Counted from the stretch's first letter, positions 7,901 through 15,853 are shown. The stretch: 23,834 nt of DNA from JAEUSF01 sp964484145 (GCA_964484145.1 CAZAED010000021.1:1-23834); one strand, 5' to 3'. Notes: generated from the sequence alone by a model not told the origin. Translations and numbers: made by a program.

Positions 7901-8782
7901 ATGGATATTGAACAACTTAAAATTTTAATGCGCAACAACAAAATTCGTCCCAACTTTACATATGGGCAGAATTTTTTGGTGGACGACGAGGTTTTAAATG
8001 AAATTGTTGAGGCGGCGGAAGTAACACCAGCTGACACTGTTTTAGAAATTGGTCCGGGCATAGGCAACCTAACCAGGCTTTTGTGCGAAAGAGCGGGGTT
8101 TGTTTTAAGCGTGGAAAAAGACCCGCAGTTTCAGCAAATACTTTACAACATAAAAAAAGACAATCGTGAAAATTTCCGTTACGAAATTGCCGACGCCCTG
8201 ACCTTTGACTATCAGGCGGCTTTAAATGAATTCACTCAGCGACCAATCCGCGTTCCTATCAGCGATAGTTCAGCGGCTTATAAAGTTGTCGCCAACATCC
8301 CGTACTACATAACCGGAAAAATTCTGCAGATGTTCTTAAATGCAAAACATAAGCCGACTGAGATTGTGGTGCTGACCCAAAAAGAAGTTGCGCAGAACGT
8401 AATTGCCAAGGCAGGGGATTTTTCTATACTCGCAATTTCTGTACAACTTTTTGGGCTTCCTTCGATTGTAAAAATTGTACCGGCCAAAAGTTTTTATCCG
8501 GCTCCTAAAGTAGACAGCGCAATTTTAAAAATTAAATTATTTGATAAGCCAAAATATAAATTACAAGACGAAAAAAAGTTTTTTAAAATTGTAAAAGCTT
8601 GCTTTGCCGGAAAAAGAAAACAGCTGCACAATACTTTAACTTCTAACCTAAAACTTCCAAAAGAAAAAGTTTTGGAAGTTTTAACTGAGCTGAAAATAAA
8701 TCCAAGCGCAAGGCCTCAGGAACTAAGTATAGAAAAGTGGATTGAACTAAGCGAGGCAATTGACAAGAATGACCAAGATTGA
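7901..8782 (+). CDS. rsmA: 16S rRNA dimethyladenosine transferase RsmA (KsgA)
   Basis: RsmA dimethylates two adjacent adenosines in helix 45 near the 3' end of 16S rRNA, using S-adenosylmethionine, late in 30S subunit assembly. The protein has 293 residues. It starts with the family pattern NNKIRPNFTYGQNFLVDD (12-29). The SAM-binding motif I is VLEIGPGIGNLTRLL (47-61), the acidic residue is in VEKDPQF (71-77), and the catalytic NIPYYI is at 132-137. The C-terminal helical domain carries FYPAPKVDSAILKI and ends LSIEKWIELSEAI. An in-frame TTG at 7856 would add 15 residues encoded by spacer repeat, so ATG 7901 is chosen. Residues of about 112-125 (TQRPIRVPISDSSA) form an insertion, encoded by a symmetric palindrome, compared with usual family members. 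The last residues (DKNDQD) are encoded by spacer repeat. Confidence 0.93.
   Translation: MDIEQLKILMRNNKIRPNFTYGQNFLVDDEVLNEIVEAAEVTPADTVLEIGPGIGNLTRLLCERAGFVLSVEKDPQFQQILYNIKKDNRENFRYEIADALTFDYQAALNEFTQRPIRVPISDSSAAYKVVANIPYYITGKILQMFLNAKHKPTEIVVLTQKEVAQNVIAKAGDFSILAISVQLFGLPSIVKIVPAKSFYPAPKVDSAILKIKLFDKPKYKLQDEKKFFKIVKACFAGKRKQLHNTLTSNLKLPKEKVLEVLTELKINPSARPQELSIEKWIELSEAIDKNDQD
8248..8276. repeat. 29-bp symmetric palindromic element inside rsmA
   Basis: The layout is fully symmetric: CCGC (8248-8251), 4 nt, CTATC (8256-8260), AGC, GATAG (8264-8268), 4 nt, GCGG (8273-8276). It is read in frame as part of an extra loop just before the catalytic NIPYYI segment, where RsmA homologues are normally shorter. 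Confidence 0.65.
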
Positions 8783-8841
8783 CACGAATGACAAGAATTA
8801 AAAATCTTGTCATTCTTTTAAATCATTTAATTCTTGTCAAT
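8759..8841. repeat. Nested inverted repeats between rsmA and the DUF192 gene (copy 3)
   Basis: The outer arms are TTGACAAGAAT with its flanking A (8759-8770) and ATTCTTGTCAAT (8830-8841), 12 bp and exact. The inner arms are GAATGACAAGA (8786-8796) and TCTTGTCATTC (8805-8815), 11 bp and exact. The left outer arm codes for the C-terminus of RsmA, and the right arm ends at the stop codon of the convergent gene. The words are the same as in copies 1 and 2. Confidence 0.75.
8786..8819. terminator. Bidirectional hairpin between convergent genes
   Basis: The 11-bp inner stem (8786-8796 with 8805-8815) encloses an A-rich loop and is followed by TTTT on the plus strand. The position between two convergent genes fits transcription termination for both. 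The stem is only moderately GC-rich, so its strength is uncertain. Confidence 0.5.
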
Positions 8842-9407
8842 CACTCTACACTGTCTCCAATTTTAATTTCGTTCTCCCTGCTCCACCCTGCATTTACCTC
8901 AAGCACCATATCTACATCAGTCGGAGGAGAGTAGGTTGGTAAAACATCGCCGGCAGATTTTGGAGCGGGTACGTTGTTGGTTATGCCAACAACTTTTTTA
9001 TTTGCTATCCAAATTAAGTCTAAATCAAAGTTCATATCTTTCATCCAAAATTTCGGTTTACTGAAATTTTGTCCCGAGCTTGTCGAGGGGCTTTCTTGTA
9101 TTTTATATAATGTTCTAAAATCAAAAAGCATTCCTTCATCAACGTCTAATTTATTTCTGCCCGACAAACCTTGAGCCATTTCGTTTGGAGTTTTTACTAT
9201 CTGTACATTAAGTTTTTTGCTTCCGACAAAAATAATTTTGTTATACAAAGTTTGAGCTTCTATATTTTTTTGTGTTTCGGTTTTTGGTTGTTTTACATTT
9301 GCAGCAGGGGATTGTGTTTGGCATCCGGCACAGATCAAAACAACGCAAATTACCTGCGCCATCTTTCTGAATCTAAGTATCTGCGATTTGGTCTTGCAAA
9401 AATTCAT
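8841..9407 (-). CDS. DUF192 family putative lipoprotein
   Basis: The product has 188 residues. A basic N-terminus and a hydrophobic stretch (about 16-28) end at Cys29 (LICAGC), a lipobox-like site with an unusual Cys at -3, so it is probably a lipoprotein on the outer face of the membrane. The DUF192 domain covers about 58-188. Its marks are NEMAQGLSGR (75-84), DEGMLFDF (90-97), FWMKDMNFDLDLIWI (120-134) and LEVNAGW (169-175), with GD near the end. The family's function is not established. Residues 105-115 (ESPSTSSGQNF) are an insertion between GMLFDF and FWMK encoded by a palindromic repeat; relatives are shorter there. The start is the ATG at 9405-9407; an internal ATG at residue 16 is a possible alternative. 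It is divergent from the 9477 gene, with which it shares a promoter region. Confidence 0.85.
   Translation of the reverse strand: MNFCKTKSQILRFRKMAQVICVVLICAGCQTQSPAANVKQPKTETQKNIEAQTLYNKIIFVGSKKLNVQIVKTPNEMAQGLSGRNKLDVDEGMLFDFRTLYKIQESPSTSSGQNFSKPKFWMKDMNFDLDLIWIANKKVVGITNNVPAPKSAGDVLPTYSPPTDVDMVLEVNAGWSRENEIKIGDSVE
9073..9089. repeat. Palindromic element (CCCGAGCTTGTCGAGGG) inside the DUF192 gene
   Basis: The plus strand reads CCCGAGCTTGTCGAGGG, a stem of about 5-6 bp around the loop GCTTG with one wobble pair. On the coding strand it gives PSTSSGQ in frame. From general knowledge, near-identical CTCGACAAGCTCGGG words are scattered in many bacterial genomes; I cannot check copy number here. 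Confidence 0.7.
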
Positions 9408-9426
9408 AGAGTGTGCTATAATTATA
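9394..9426. promoter_or_regulatory. Divergent promoter with overlapping palindromic -10 elements
   Basis: On the plus strand TTGCAA (9394-9399), a 17-bp spacer and TGC-TATAAT (-10 at 9417-9422) drive the 9477 gene. On the minus strand TGA-TATAAT (-10 at 9426-9421) drives the DUF192 gene with a very short leader. The two -10 boxes overlap in the perfect palindrome TATAATTATA (9417-9426). The minus -35 is weak. Confidence 0.75.
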
Positions 9427-9476
9427 TCAGATAAGTTAAAAAGCTTATTGAAACAAAAAGCAAAACCATTTAAATA

Positions 9477-10274
9477 TTGAAATTCGCAGAAATCCTTTTA
9501 GTTTTGGGTAATTTTCCCAAGGCTAGTTTTGATTATCTTTTTATGTCAGCCAAAGAAAACAAAACAAAACAACATTTTCATTTTGGTCACTTAAGTTTAA
9601 TAGCCGGTTCTGTGGCAGTAATTCTTTTAATTTCCTGGTTTAAAGGCGGTTTTAGTTTTGAAAAAAAACAAGTTTCTATTTCCAAAAACTATAGTTACGA
9701 GCAGGCACAATTAGACGCGGCAAAACAAACTTTGTCATCTTCGGGGTTAAGCCAAAAAGAGCAAGAAACTCAGCTTGCATTGCTTGACCCAAACTTTTTG
9801 GAAGGCTCGGTGCTCGGAAGCTCAACAGGTACTTTAAATACAATTTTTTCAGATGAAGCAACTCCAATTCCCCAGGAGATTTTGAATATTATGCCGGTGT
9901 TAACAACAACTGATAACACTAAAGAAGGCGTATTAAATTATTTACAAAATTTTACCGAAACTGAATATATAAATGACGTTGCGAGTATTTTGGTTTCCTT
10001 AGGGAGTAGTTCAGCCGAAGATTACAAAGAGGTTCCAAATAAAGTTGATGTTTTAGTTAAAGCTTTACTTGCACTTGAGGTGCCGTCTGACTTAGCGAAT
10101 TATCATAGGCTTAAATTGCTTTATTACGCTGAGTTACGAGATTTGGCAAATGTGAATTTAGGTTTAAATAAGGATTTAGATTTAGACATAATCAGCCAAC
10201 AAATTTTTTCTGTAAGCGAAGCTTTAAATTTAGAAAAACAAAAAATTTCTAGCAAATATCAAATTAGTTTATGA
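9477..10274 (+). CDS. Unrecognised single-pass membrane protein
   Basis: I do not recognise this family. The product has 265 residues with one membrane helix at about 38-55 (HLSLIAGSVAVILLISWF). A helical, Lys/Gln/Leu-rich domain outside the membrane follows; its C-terminal half (about 145-262) has regularly spaced leucines and may be a helical bundle. The TTG at 9477 gives the full frame, while ATG 9543 would start just before the membrane helix and is an equally plausible start; neither has a Shine-Dalgarno sequence. Its stop overlaps the next start by ATGA (10271-10274), so the two are translationally coupled and probably work together in the envelope. Position upstream of the secretion-like cluster suggests an accessory role, by inference only. 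Confidence 0.65.
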   Translation: MKFAEILLVLGNFPKASFDYLFMSAKENKTKQHFHFGHLSLIAGSVAVILLISWFKGGFSFEKKQVSISKNYSYEQAQLDAAKQTLSSSGLSQKEQETQLALLDPNFLEGSVLGSSTGTLNTIFSDEATPIPQEILNIMPVLTTTDNTKEGVLNYLQNFTETEYINDVASILVSLGSSSAEDYKEVPNKVDVLVKALLALEVPSDLANYHRLKLLYYAELRDLANVNLGLNKDLDLDIISQQIFSVSEALNLEKQKISSKYQISL

Positions 10275-12364
10275 CTTTAGGTTTAAGAAAAAAAATTTCC
10301 GCTTTTCTTGTCGCTTTGACAATTTTTGTTGTACCTGTTAGTCAGGCTCAGGCGGTTTGGCCGGTGAGCGACTGGCTTGGACATGTTCTGCAGGGTTTGC
10401 AGACTGCGGCTCAATATGTTTCAAATCTTAGTACTGGCGTGCCTGGATTTGGAGGAGCCACTAGAACCGCGGTTAACGCGGGCAAGCAACCTTGTGTTGG
10501 TATAAAAGCGGCCTTTGATCTTGCTTCTGCGGCAGACGCAGTGCCTGGGCTTGATATTATTGCGGCAGATGCGGGACAAGTTACAAAACTTTCCATAAAA
10601 ATTTCTACCCTTAACGGGATTAGGACATGCTTTAGGTTAATTCTTACTGCTCTAAATACTGGCGCAGCCGCCGCGGATATTGCAGGAGGTCTTCAGGCAA
10701 TAGAGGTTATAAACGCAAACGAGATGGACTTAGGAGCCGAAATAAGAAGTTTAGATAAACGTATAGATGATTTAATAGAATTACGACGTCAGGCGACGAA
10801 AAGAATGTGGGAAGGTGTTGCAACAAGAATATTTTTAACGGCTCAAAGTAGGTTAGTTACTACTTTGATAAATAAATTAATTGCAAAATACAAGATTGGT
10901 AATTATTTGCAGTATGCTGACGCACTTGCTACCCAAGTTTATAATATAGATTTTGCGAAAAAAAATTATCCCGATCAAATGGATCAGGCTATACTTAAGT
11001 CTATTGGAGGCGCTACCTCTTTTAGTTTTAATGTTTCGCCGCAAATTCGAGCCAAAGCCAGACAAAATATCGGCGTAGATTTTAGAACGCTCGATGTTAA
11101 TGACCCGAATTTTTTCGCAAAAATGTCTGTAGTCGGAGCGGGTCCGAGTGACCCTTTTGTGTTAAACGCTTTTTACGCAAGTGTAAACGACGGTTTGCAA
11201 GCAACCGGAAGAGACGCCGCGAGAATGGAATTAGCTCAAAACCAGGGCATAATGTCTTTACGCAACTGTCAGGGCATTGTTCAGCAGGAAATTGATTTTG
11301 ACAGGCAATGGCAAACTTTGGTGCAGGATGTACAAGTAAAAGATAATGCTTTAAATAATTTGCTTCAGCAACAAGCGGTTAGTCCGAATTTAGTTTCTGA
11401 GGCGGATTTAAAAATTGCGGATGACGCATTAAAGTTAGCCGTAGAAAAAATGCAAAGCTTTCCACAGCGAAACGGCAACGTTTATGTGAAGCGCTGTCAG
11501 GATATAGCAAACCCCGGGGCCTCAATTAGCAACTCTATAAGCGCGTATTTGCAGTCACATCTAACCGCTGCAAACAGCACAGATCAAAAAAATATGCCGT
11601 TTATTGCTAAGTTTGCGGAGGTTGTGGCTACTAACTTTATTGACCGAGTAATTCAGCACCAAATTGGTGGCGGTTCAAGAATGCTCAGTGGCAGCGGTTT
11701 TACTGAAATCGATATCCCGGTAAATTCCTATATTACTCCGAGCACAACCGCTAGGACTTTGGTTTCTGCTGAAAACGTCAGTTTAAACAGAGCGCTTATT
11801 TTTAACGCGGTAATTGCTCCTTTGCCCGGACAGGTTACCTTGGATTGGAATGCTAATTCATATGAAAATTTTGACAGAGTTTCTATAACAGCAGCAGGGT
11901 TTAAATATGACAGTCGTTCGGCTGTGGGTAATATAACCGTAACTGCGCCGTCTAATTCTTTGTTCACAATAACTGCTTATGACGTGCAAGGGCAAATTAT
12001 TGGCACTACCAATGTAACATCTCCGGTGGTGACTACTGCCGGGATTAATTTGCCTACAGGCGGAGGGTTGGAATCCTTAATTCAATTGTCCGGTCAGGCT
12101 CAGGGGACGCTCGAAGGGCAGGGAATAATTCCGCCTAATCCACCACCGTCAACTACTCCAACAAATTTAACGCCTGACGGTATGTTAATTACCTGGGAAA
12201 GCAATGGTGCGAGCGGTACAGATACTCAAGGTCGAACTTGGATAATCGATGCTAATGGACAGTTAATTCAAACCGGAGGTGGGGGAGTGCAAGGCGCTTT
12301 TATAAAAAGGAATTTAGTGGATGCTCGGGGTAGCGTAAATAATTATGTAATACAAATAAGATAA
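10271..12364 (+). CDS. Large secreted protein, probable envelope or secretion-apparatus component
   Basis: The product has 697 residues. The N-terminus is a classic signal peptide (basic LRKK, hydrophobic core, AQA at about 26-28). The mature protein is rich in helices up to about residue 470, with coiled-coil-like runs (EIRSLDKRIDDLIELRRQ near 155-172; QQEIDFDRQWQTLVQD near 337-352). A paired-cysteine region follows, then the segment NPGASISNSISAYLQSHL. This resembles, by memory only, secreted proteins found next to TrbL/PrgI genes in CPR genomes. The C-terminal third is beta-rich, like an Ig or fibronectin fold (GQVTLDWNANSYENFDRVSI and following), with a Pro/Thr-rich linker near 630. It starts at ATG 10271, overlapping the preceding stop by 4 nt. 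A strong terminator follows, closing this two-gene unit. The function is not known. Confidence 0.65.
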   Translation: MTLGLRKKISAFLVALTIFVVPVSQAQAVWPVSDWLGHVLQGLQTAAQYVSNLSTGVPGFGGATRTAVNAGKQPCVGIKAAFDLASAADAVPGLDIIAADAGQVTKLSIKISTLNGIRTCFRLILTALNTGAAAADIAGGLQAIEVINANEMDLGAEIRSLDKRIDDLIELRRQATKRMWEGVATRIFLTAQSRLVTTLINKLIAKYKIGNYLQYADALATQVYNIDFAKKNYPDQMDQAILKSIGGATSFSFNVSPQIRAKARQNIGVDFRTLDVNDPNFFAKMSVVGAGPSDPFVLNAFYASVNDGLQATGRDAARMELAQNQGIMSLRNCQGIVQQEIDFDRQWQTLVQDVQVKDNALNNLLQQQAVSPNLVSEADLKIADDALKLAVEKMQSFPQRNGNVYVKRCQDIANPGASISNSISAYLQSHLTAANSTDQKNMPFIAKFAEVVATNFIDRVIQHQIGGGSRMLSGSGFTEIDIPVNSYITPSTTARTLVSAENVSLNRALIFNAVIAPLPGQVTLDWNANSYENFDRVSITAAGFKYDSRSAVGNITVTAPSNSLFTITAYDVQGQIIGTTNVTSPVVTTAGINLPTGGGLESLIQLSGQAQGTLEGQGIIPPNPPPSTTPTNLTPDGMLITWESNGASGTDTQGRTWIIDANGQLIQTGGGGVQGAFIKRNLVDARGSVNNYVIQIR

Positions 12365-12379
12365 AATAAAAAACAAAAT

Positions 12380-12417
12380 AAAAACTCTTCCAAAAAAATT
12401 GGAAGAGTTTTTATTTT
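12380..12417 (+). terminator. Strong intrinsic terminator
   Basis: AAAAACTCTTCCAA (12380-12393) pairs exactly with TTGGAAGAGTTTTT (12399-12412) around a 5-A loop, followed by ATTTT. It lies 16 nt after the stop of the 697-residue protein gene. Confidence 0.9.
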
Positions 12418-12468
12418 GCACAAATTTTGTATTTGTCTTTGTTAATAAAACGGGTATTATAGGCTTAG

Positions 12469-12496
12469 TTGACAGGAATTGTTGTTTTGATATTAT
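12469..12496 (+). promoter_or_regulatory. Near-consensus promoter
   Basis: TTGACA (12469-12474), a 16-bp spacer and TATTAT (12491-12496) preceded by TGA. This is the only full -35 TTGACA at normal spacing that I see in the window. The predicted start is near 12503. Confidence 0.6.
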
Positions 12497-12502
12497 TAGC
12501 TT

Positions 12503-12588
12503 AATTTAGAGAATATATTAAATATGCTCTTAAACCACAAACAAAATTAAAACCTTAAAAAAACCGCCATTTGGCGGGTTTACTTTTT
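12503..12588 (+). ncRNA. Candidate small RNA or attenuated leader
   Basis: A near-consensus promoter and a terminator hairpin bracket about 85 nt with no reading frame. It could be a free small RNA, or the leader of the 12607 gene with an attenuator. There is no match to a known RNA family that I recognise. Confidence 0.3.
12561..12588 (+). terminator. Intrinsic terminator or attenuator
   Basis: CCGCC (12564-12568) pairs with GGCGG (12573-12577) around ATTT, with flanking A/T pairing, followed by a T-rich run (TTTACTTTTT). It lies just before the small membrane protein gene rather than after a coding gene. Confidence 0.6.
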
Positions 12589-12606
12589 AAGCAAAAAGGA
12601 TAATTT

Positions 12607-12906
12607 ATGACAAAAAAACAAATATATTTGATCAATTTTTCTATTTTAATATGTGCTTATATTATCCCATTGATGTATTTTAGGAATAACACTGACCCAA
12701 GGATTCAGGATACATTACAAAAAATAGTTTTTACAATTTTGTTTATTGGCAGCGGGCTTTTAGTTTTTATTAACAGTAAAAACAAAAAAAAATATCAGAA
12801 TTATAAAAATATTTTTATTACTTTTCAAGTAATTGGTTTTTTGGGGTTGGCGTATGCTGTGGGTGCTTTATATTTAATTTTTTCTTTTAGTCATGGAATT
12901 GGATAG
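12607..12906 (+). CDS. Small membrane protein, three predicted helices
   Basis: The product has 99 residues and I do not recognise its family. There are membrane helices at about 6-24, 39-55 and 68-92, a short hydrophilic loop with DPRIQDT between the first two, and a lysine-rich loop (NSKNKKKYQNYKN) between the second and third, which by the positive-inside rule should face the cytoplasm. It has the clearest Shine-Dalgarno sequence in the window, AAAAGGA about 6-7 nt before the ATG. It lies 22 nt upstream of the lipase gene and may be co-transcribed with it. No function can be assigned. Confidence 0.65.
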   Translation: MTKKQIYLINFSILICAYIIPLMYFRNNTDPRIQDTLQKIVFTILFIGSGLLVFINSKNKKKYQNYKNIFITFQVIGFLGLAYAVGALYLIFSFSHGIG

Positions 12907-12928
12907 TAATTAATATCATAAATTATTT

Positions 12929-15853
12929 ATGAACAAAATTCCTTGGAGGCTTAGTTTTTTTATACTAGCCTCTTTTTTTGTATTTGCGCATACTGCTAGT
13001 GCTAAAGTTGTGCTTGAACAAAATGAGTATACTACGGAAATGAATTTTGCGTTTCCTACAACTCAGTATTTTGGCATAAACCCTTCGCCCTTAGACGGCG
13101 CAACAGGCAAATTAAAGCAAATAACTTTAAAAGTAAGTACAGACTGGAGTGTGCCTAACTTGTATCCCGATGAACGCTTTGTTTTGGGGTTTGCGGACGA
13201 AAACAATAATTTTTACGGCTCTAATTGGCACTATGGAAGAGAATTTGCAAATAATTACGAAGAAATAAGGGACGTTGTTTTTACTTTTTCTGGAGACAGC
13301 GCAATAGATCTTTCTGTGCACAAAATTCGCTATTTATTTATTTTCTCTCCGGACCATAGCAACAATATTGCATATAGAATATCTGTTTACGGCAAACCGG
13401 GTGAAAATTTTGCGGGCAACAGTTTTATACGCGACTCTTCTGGAAATGTTTTTAAAGCAAGACTTTATATAAAAATTGAAACCGACGAAGCGAAAACCCA
13501 GGTGTTGTTCGTTCCTGGTTTGTTAGGTACAGAGATAAATAAAGAAAATGATAGGTTGTGGTTGGATTTGCAGCGATCGGTACTTGATATCGGAGATGAA
13601 TTTATGGATGACCTACAGTTTAAAGTAGATGTTTCTCCTATTAACTCCGGCTTGAACAAAACAGACGTTATAAAAAAAGAGACTGCAAATTTATTACTCG
13701 GCAAAGTAACTGTTTTTGACTACTCTGAAAGTTTGGTGAAAGAGTTTGATGATCAGGGTTACACCGAAAATCAAGACTTTTTTACTTTTCCTTATGATTG
13801 GAGGTATGGTGCTAGTGGTTTAATTTATCAGCAAGGAGCCACTACTACTAACTCAGAGTTGTTGAAAAAGAAAATTGATGATATTTTAGATCAAACAAAG
13901 AGTGAAAAAGTAGACGTTATAGTTCATAGTACAGGCGGGCTTTTGATTAAAAAATATGTAATGGACCACCCGTTAGACAATCATGTTGGTAAGGCAGTTA
14001 TGGTGGGTGTGCCAAATTTAGGCGCGCCTAAAGCAGCACAAGTTTTGGTAGAAGGAGACGACTTTGGAGTTATGGGTTTGGATATAAAAGAAATGAAAAA
14101 AATTTCCCAAAATATTCCGGTTACCTATGAGTTAGCTCCAAACCAGACTTATGCAAATGTAAATGGAAGTTTTTATAGAGTTATAACTGACAAGTGGTTA
14201 AACCAACCAACATTTAAAGACCTTAGCTATACTGAAACTTGGGAAAGATTAACTCAAAATTTTGGCGCAAATAGTAAGGCTCTAACTAATTCCCAAAATT
14301 TACAAACGCCTGAGTTTGCAACTTTTGACATGCGAACCGCTGGGGTAGATGTATATAACATTGTTGGTTGCAAGTCCGGCACTATTGGAAAGGTTAAAGA
14401 AAGAGACTCTATTAATTTTAATGGCAATAAATATATTTCCTTTGACCAGCCAGATGAAATTGCTGGCGACGGCACAGTACCTTTTGAAAGTGCAGACAGT
14501 ATAGTAGCTGACGAGTACCACAGATTTTACGCAACCAAAGCCGACCACGGTAAAATGCCATCCTTAGACGGAATTCGCCAGCAAATTGTAAATATTATTA
14601 CTGGCAGTAATTTAACCACTGGCAGTAGCATAATTACTCGCCAAAAGCTTTTGGAGAATCCTAAAAAATGCGAAATTTATGGGAAGCACATAAAAATTTT
14701 GAGCCCGCTTAATATAGAAGTTACAGACCAAAATGGGAAACGTTTGGGTTTTGCGGAAGACGGAAGTTTACAAAAAGATATTCCGGGCGCAGACTTTAAT
14801 GTTTTTGGTGACCATAAATTTGTATTTTTACCCGAAGGTGAAGGCGAGACCTACCAAATAAATTTAAAAGGCACAGGGCAGGGAAACTTTACTTTAGGTA
14901 TAAGTAATGTAGATGGTGGCCAGGTTTTAGGAAGCATAAATTTTGTAAATTTGCCGGTAAGTTCAACTACAATAGGAACCTTAGATTTGTATGCCGAGCA
15001 GCCTACTTTAAATTTAGACACAGATGGCAACGGCACAATTGACCAGACTATTTTACCTTCGTCTATTTTAGACGCAAATGAGTCGCAGGATTTAATTCCG
15101 CCGGTTTCTAGTTCAACTTTAAGTGGTTTAATGGGTAAGGAAGGGTTTTTTAGAAGTAATGTGAGTTTAACATTAAGCGCGGAAGACATGGTTGTGCCTG
15201 GACATGAAAACGAAACCTCGGGCGTTTTAAGTATTCAATATAGTTTAGACGGACAAGGTTATCAAATTTATAGTACAGCTACGCCCATAAATATTACACA
15301 AGAAGGTACACACGAAATTAGTTTTTTTGTAACCGACAAAGCGGGCAATAGCGAACAGCCAAAAACAATTAGTTTTGTAATAGACAAAACCGCGCCGGAA
15401 ATAAACTTTCAATTTAACCTAAATTCAAAAGATTTGGAATTTACCGCTATAGACGCGCTAGCGGCCACGTCATCTACCGTTAGTATTTTAGACAATGGCG
15501 ATGTTATAACAGTAAAAGATTCGGCCGGTAACCAAACTATTTTAACTTTGAAAGATAAAAATAGGAAAAAAGCTTTGAAGGCTGAAATAAAGTCGCTTTC
15601 TTACAACGGGCAAGCGGCAGATATTTCTAAAACCGCGCTTAAATTTAATTGGGAGCTGGACAAAACCGGCGGACTTAAGCATTTAGAGCAACTTGTTAAA
15701 TCTAAAAAAGATTTCAAGATTGAGGCTGAATATGAAAAAGGAATAACTAAGCTTGAAGGTAAAGACCAGAGTGGAAAAATAAAACAAATTCTAAACGACT
15801 TAGTTTTACTTAAAGTTTTTACGAACAAAGGGGATTTTGATTGGGGGTATTAA
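12929..15853 (+). CDS. Secreted LCAT-type lipase/acyltransferase with Ig-like C-terminal domains
   Basis: The product has 974 residues. A signal peptide (about 1-25, ending HTASA) shows that it is exported. A beta-rich N-terminal domain (about 27-185) comes first. An alpha/beta-hydrolase of the lecithin:cholesterol acyltransferase type follows (about 190-560): the oxyanion segment FVPGLLGTE (194-202), FPYDWR (287-292), the nucleophile elbow VHSTGG with Ser334, the acid loop AGDGTVPFES with Asp514, and catalytic His540 in ADHGKMP. The order and the GDGTVP motif are typical of LCAT/phospholipid acyltransferases. The C-terminal part contains an Ig-like OmpL47-type domain (SLDGQGYQIYSTATPINITQ, ending FVIDKTAPE) and a charged tail. 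Likely substrates are lipids or acyl esters outside the cell; the exact reaction (hydrolysis or acyl transfer) is open. No Shine-Dalgarno sequence is seen. Confidence 0.85.
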   Translation: MNKIPWRLSFFILASFFVFAHTASAKVVLEQNEYTTEMNFAFPTTQYFGINPSPLDGATGKLKQITLKVSTDWSVPNLYPDERFVLGFADENNNFYGSNWHYGREFANNYEEIRDVVFTFSGDSAIDLSVHKIRYLFIFSPDHSNNIAYRISVYGKPGENFAGNSFIRDSSGNVFKARLYIKIETDEAKTQVLFVPGLLGTEINKENDRLWLDLQRSVLDIGDEFMDDLQFKVDVSPINSGLNKTDVIKKETANLLLGKVTVFDYSESLVKEFDDQGYTENQDFFTFPYDWRYGASGLIYQQGATTTNSELLKKKIDDILDQTKSEKVDVIVHSTGGLLIKKYVMDHPLDNHVGKAVMVGVPNLGAPKAAQVLVEGDDFGVMGLDIKEMKKISQNIPVTYELAPNQTYANVNGSFYRVITDKWLNQPTFKDLSYTETWERLTQNFGANSKALTNSQNLQTPEFATFDMRTAGVDVYNIVGCKSGTIGKVKERDSINFNGNKYISFDQPDEIAGDGTVPFESADSIVADEYHRFYATKADHGKMPSLDGIRQQIVNIITGSNLTTGSSIITRQKLLENPKKCEIYGKHIKILSPLNIEVTDQNGKRLGFAEDGSLQKDIPGADFNVFGDHKFVFLPEGEGETYQINLKGTGQGNFTLGISNVDGGQVLGSINFVNLPVSSTTIGTLDLYAEQPTLNLDTDGNGTIDQTILPSSILDANESQDLIPPVSSSTLSGLMGKEGFFRSNVSLTLSAEDMVVPGHENETSGVLSIQYSLDGQGYQIYSTATPINITQEGTHEISFFVTDKAGNSEQPKTISFVIDKTAPEINFQFNLNSKDLEFTAIDALAATSSTVSILDNGDVITVKDSAGNQTILTLKDKNRKKALKAEIKSLSYNGQAADISKTALKFNWELDKTGGLKHLEQLVKSKKDFKIEAEYEKGITKLEGKDQSGKIKQILNDLVLLKVFTNKGDFDWGY

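Noticed and set aside
8759..8841. CRISPR array
   Set aside because: The repeats are 10-14 nt, degenerate, in both orientations, without equal spacers; there are no cas genes.
9171..9434. Open plus-strand frame of 87 codons, partly hydrophobic
   Set aside because: It lies antisense over the DUF192 lipoprotein signal region; its composition is the mirror of the real gene and it has no start signal.
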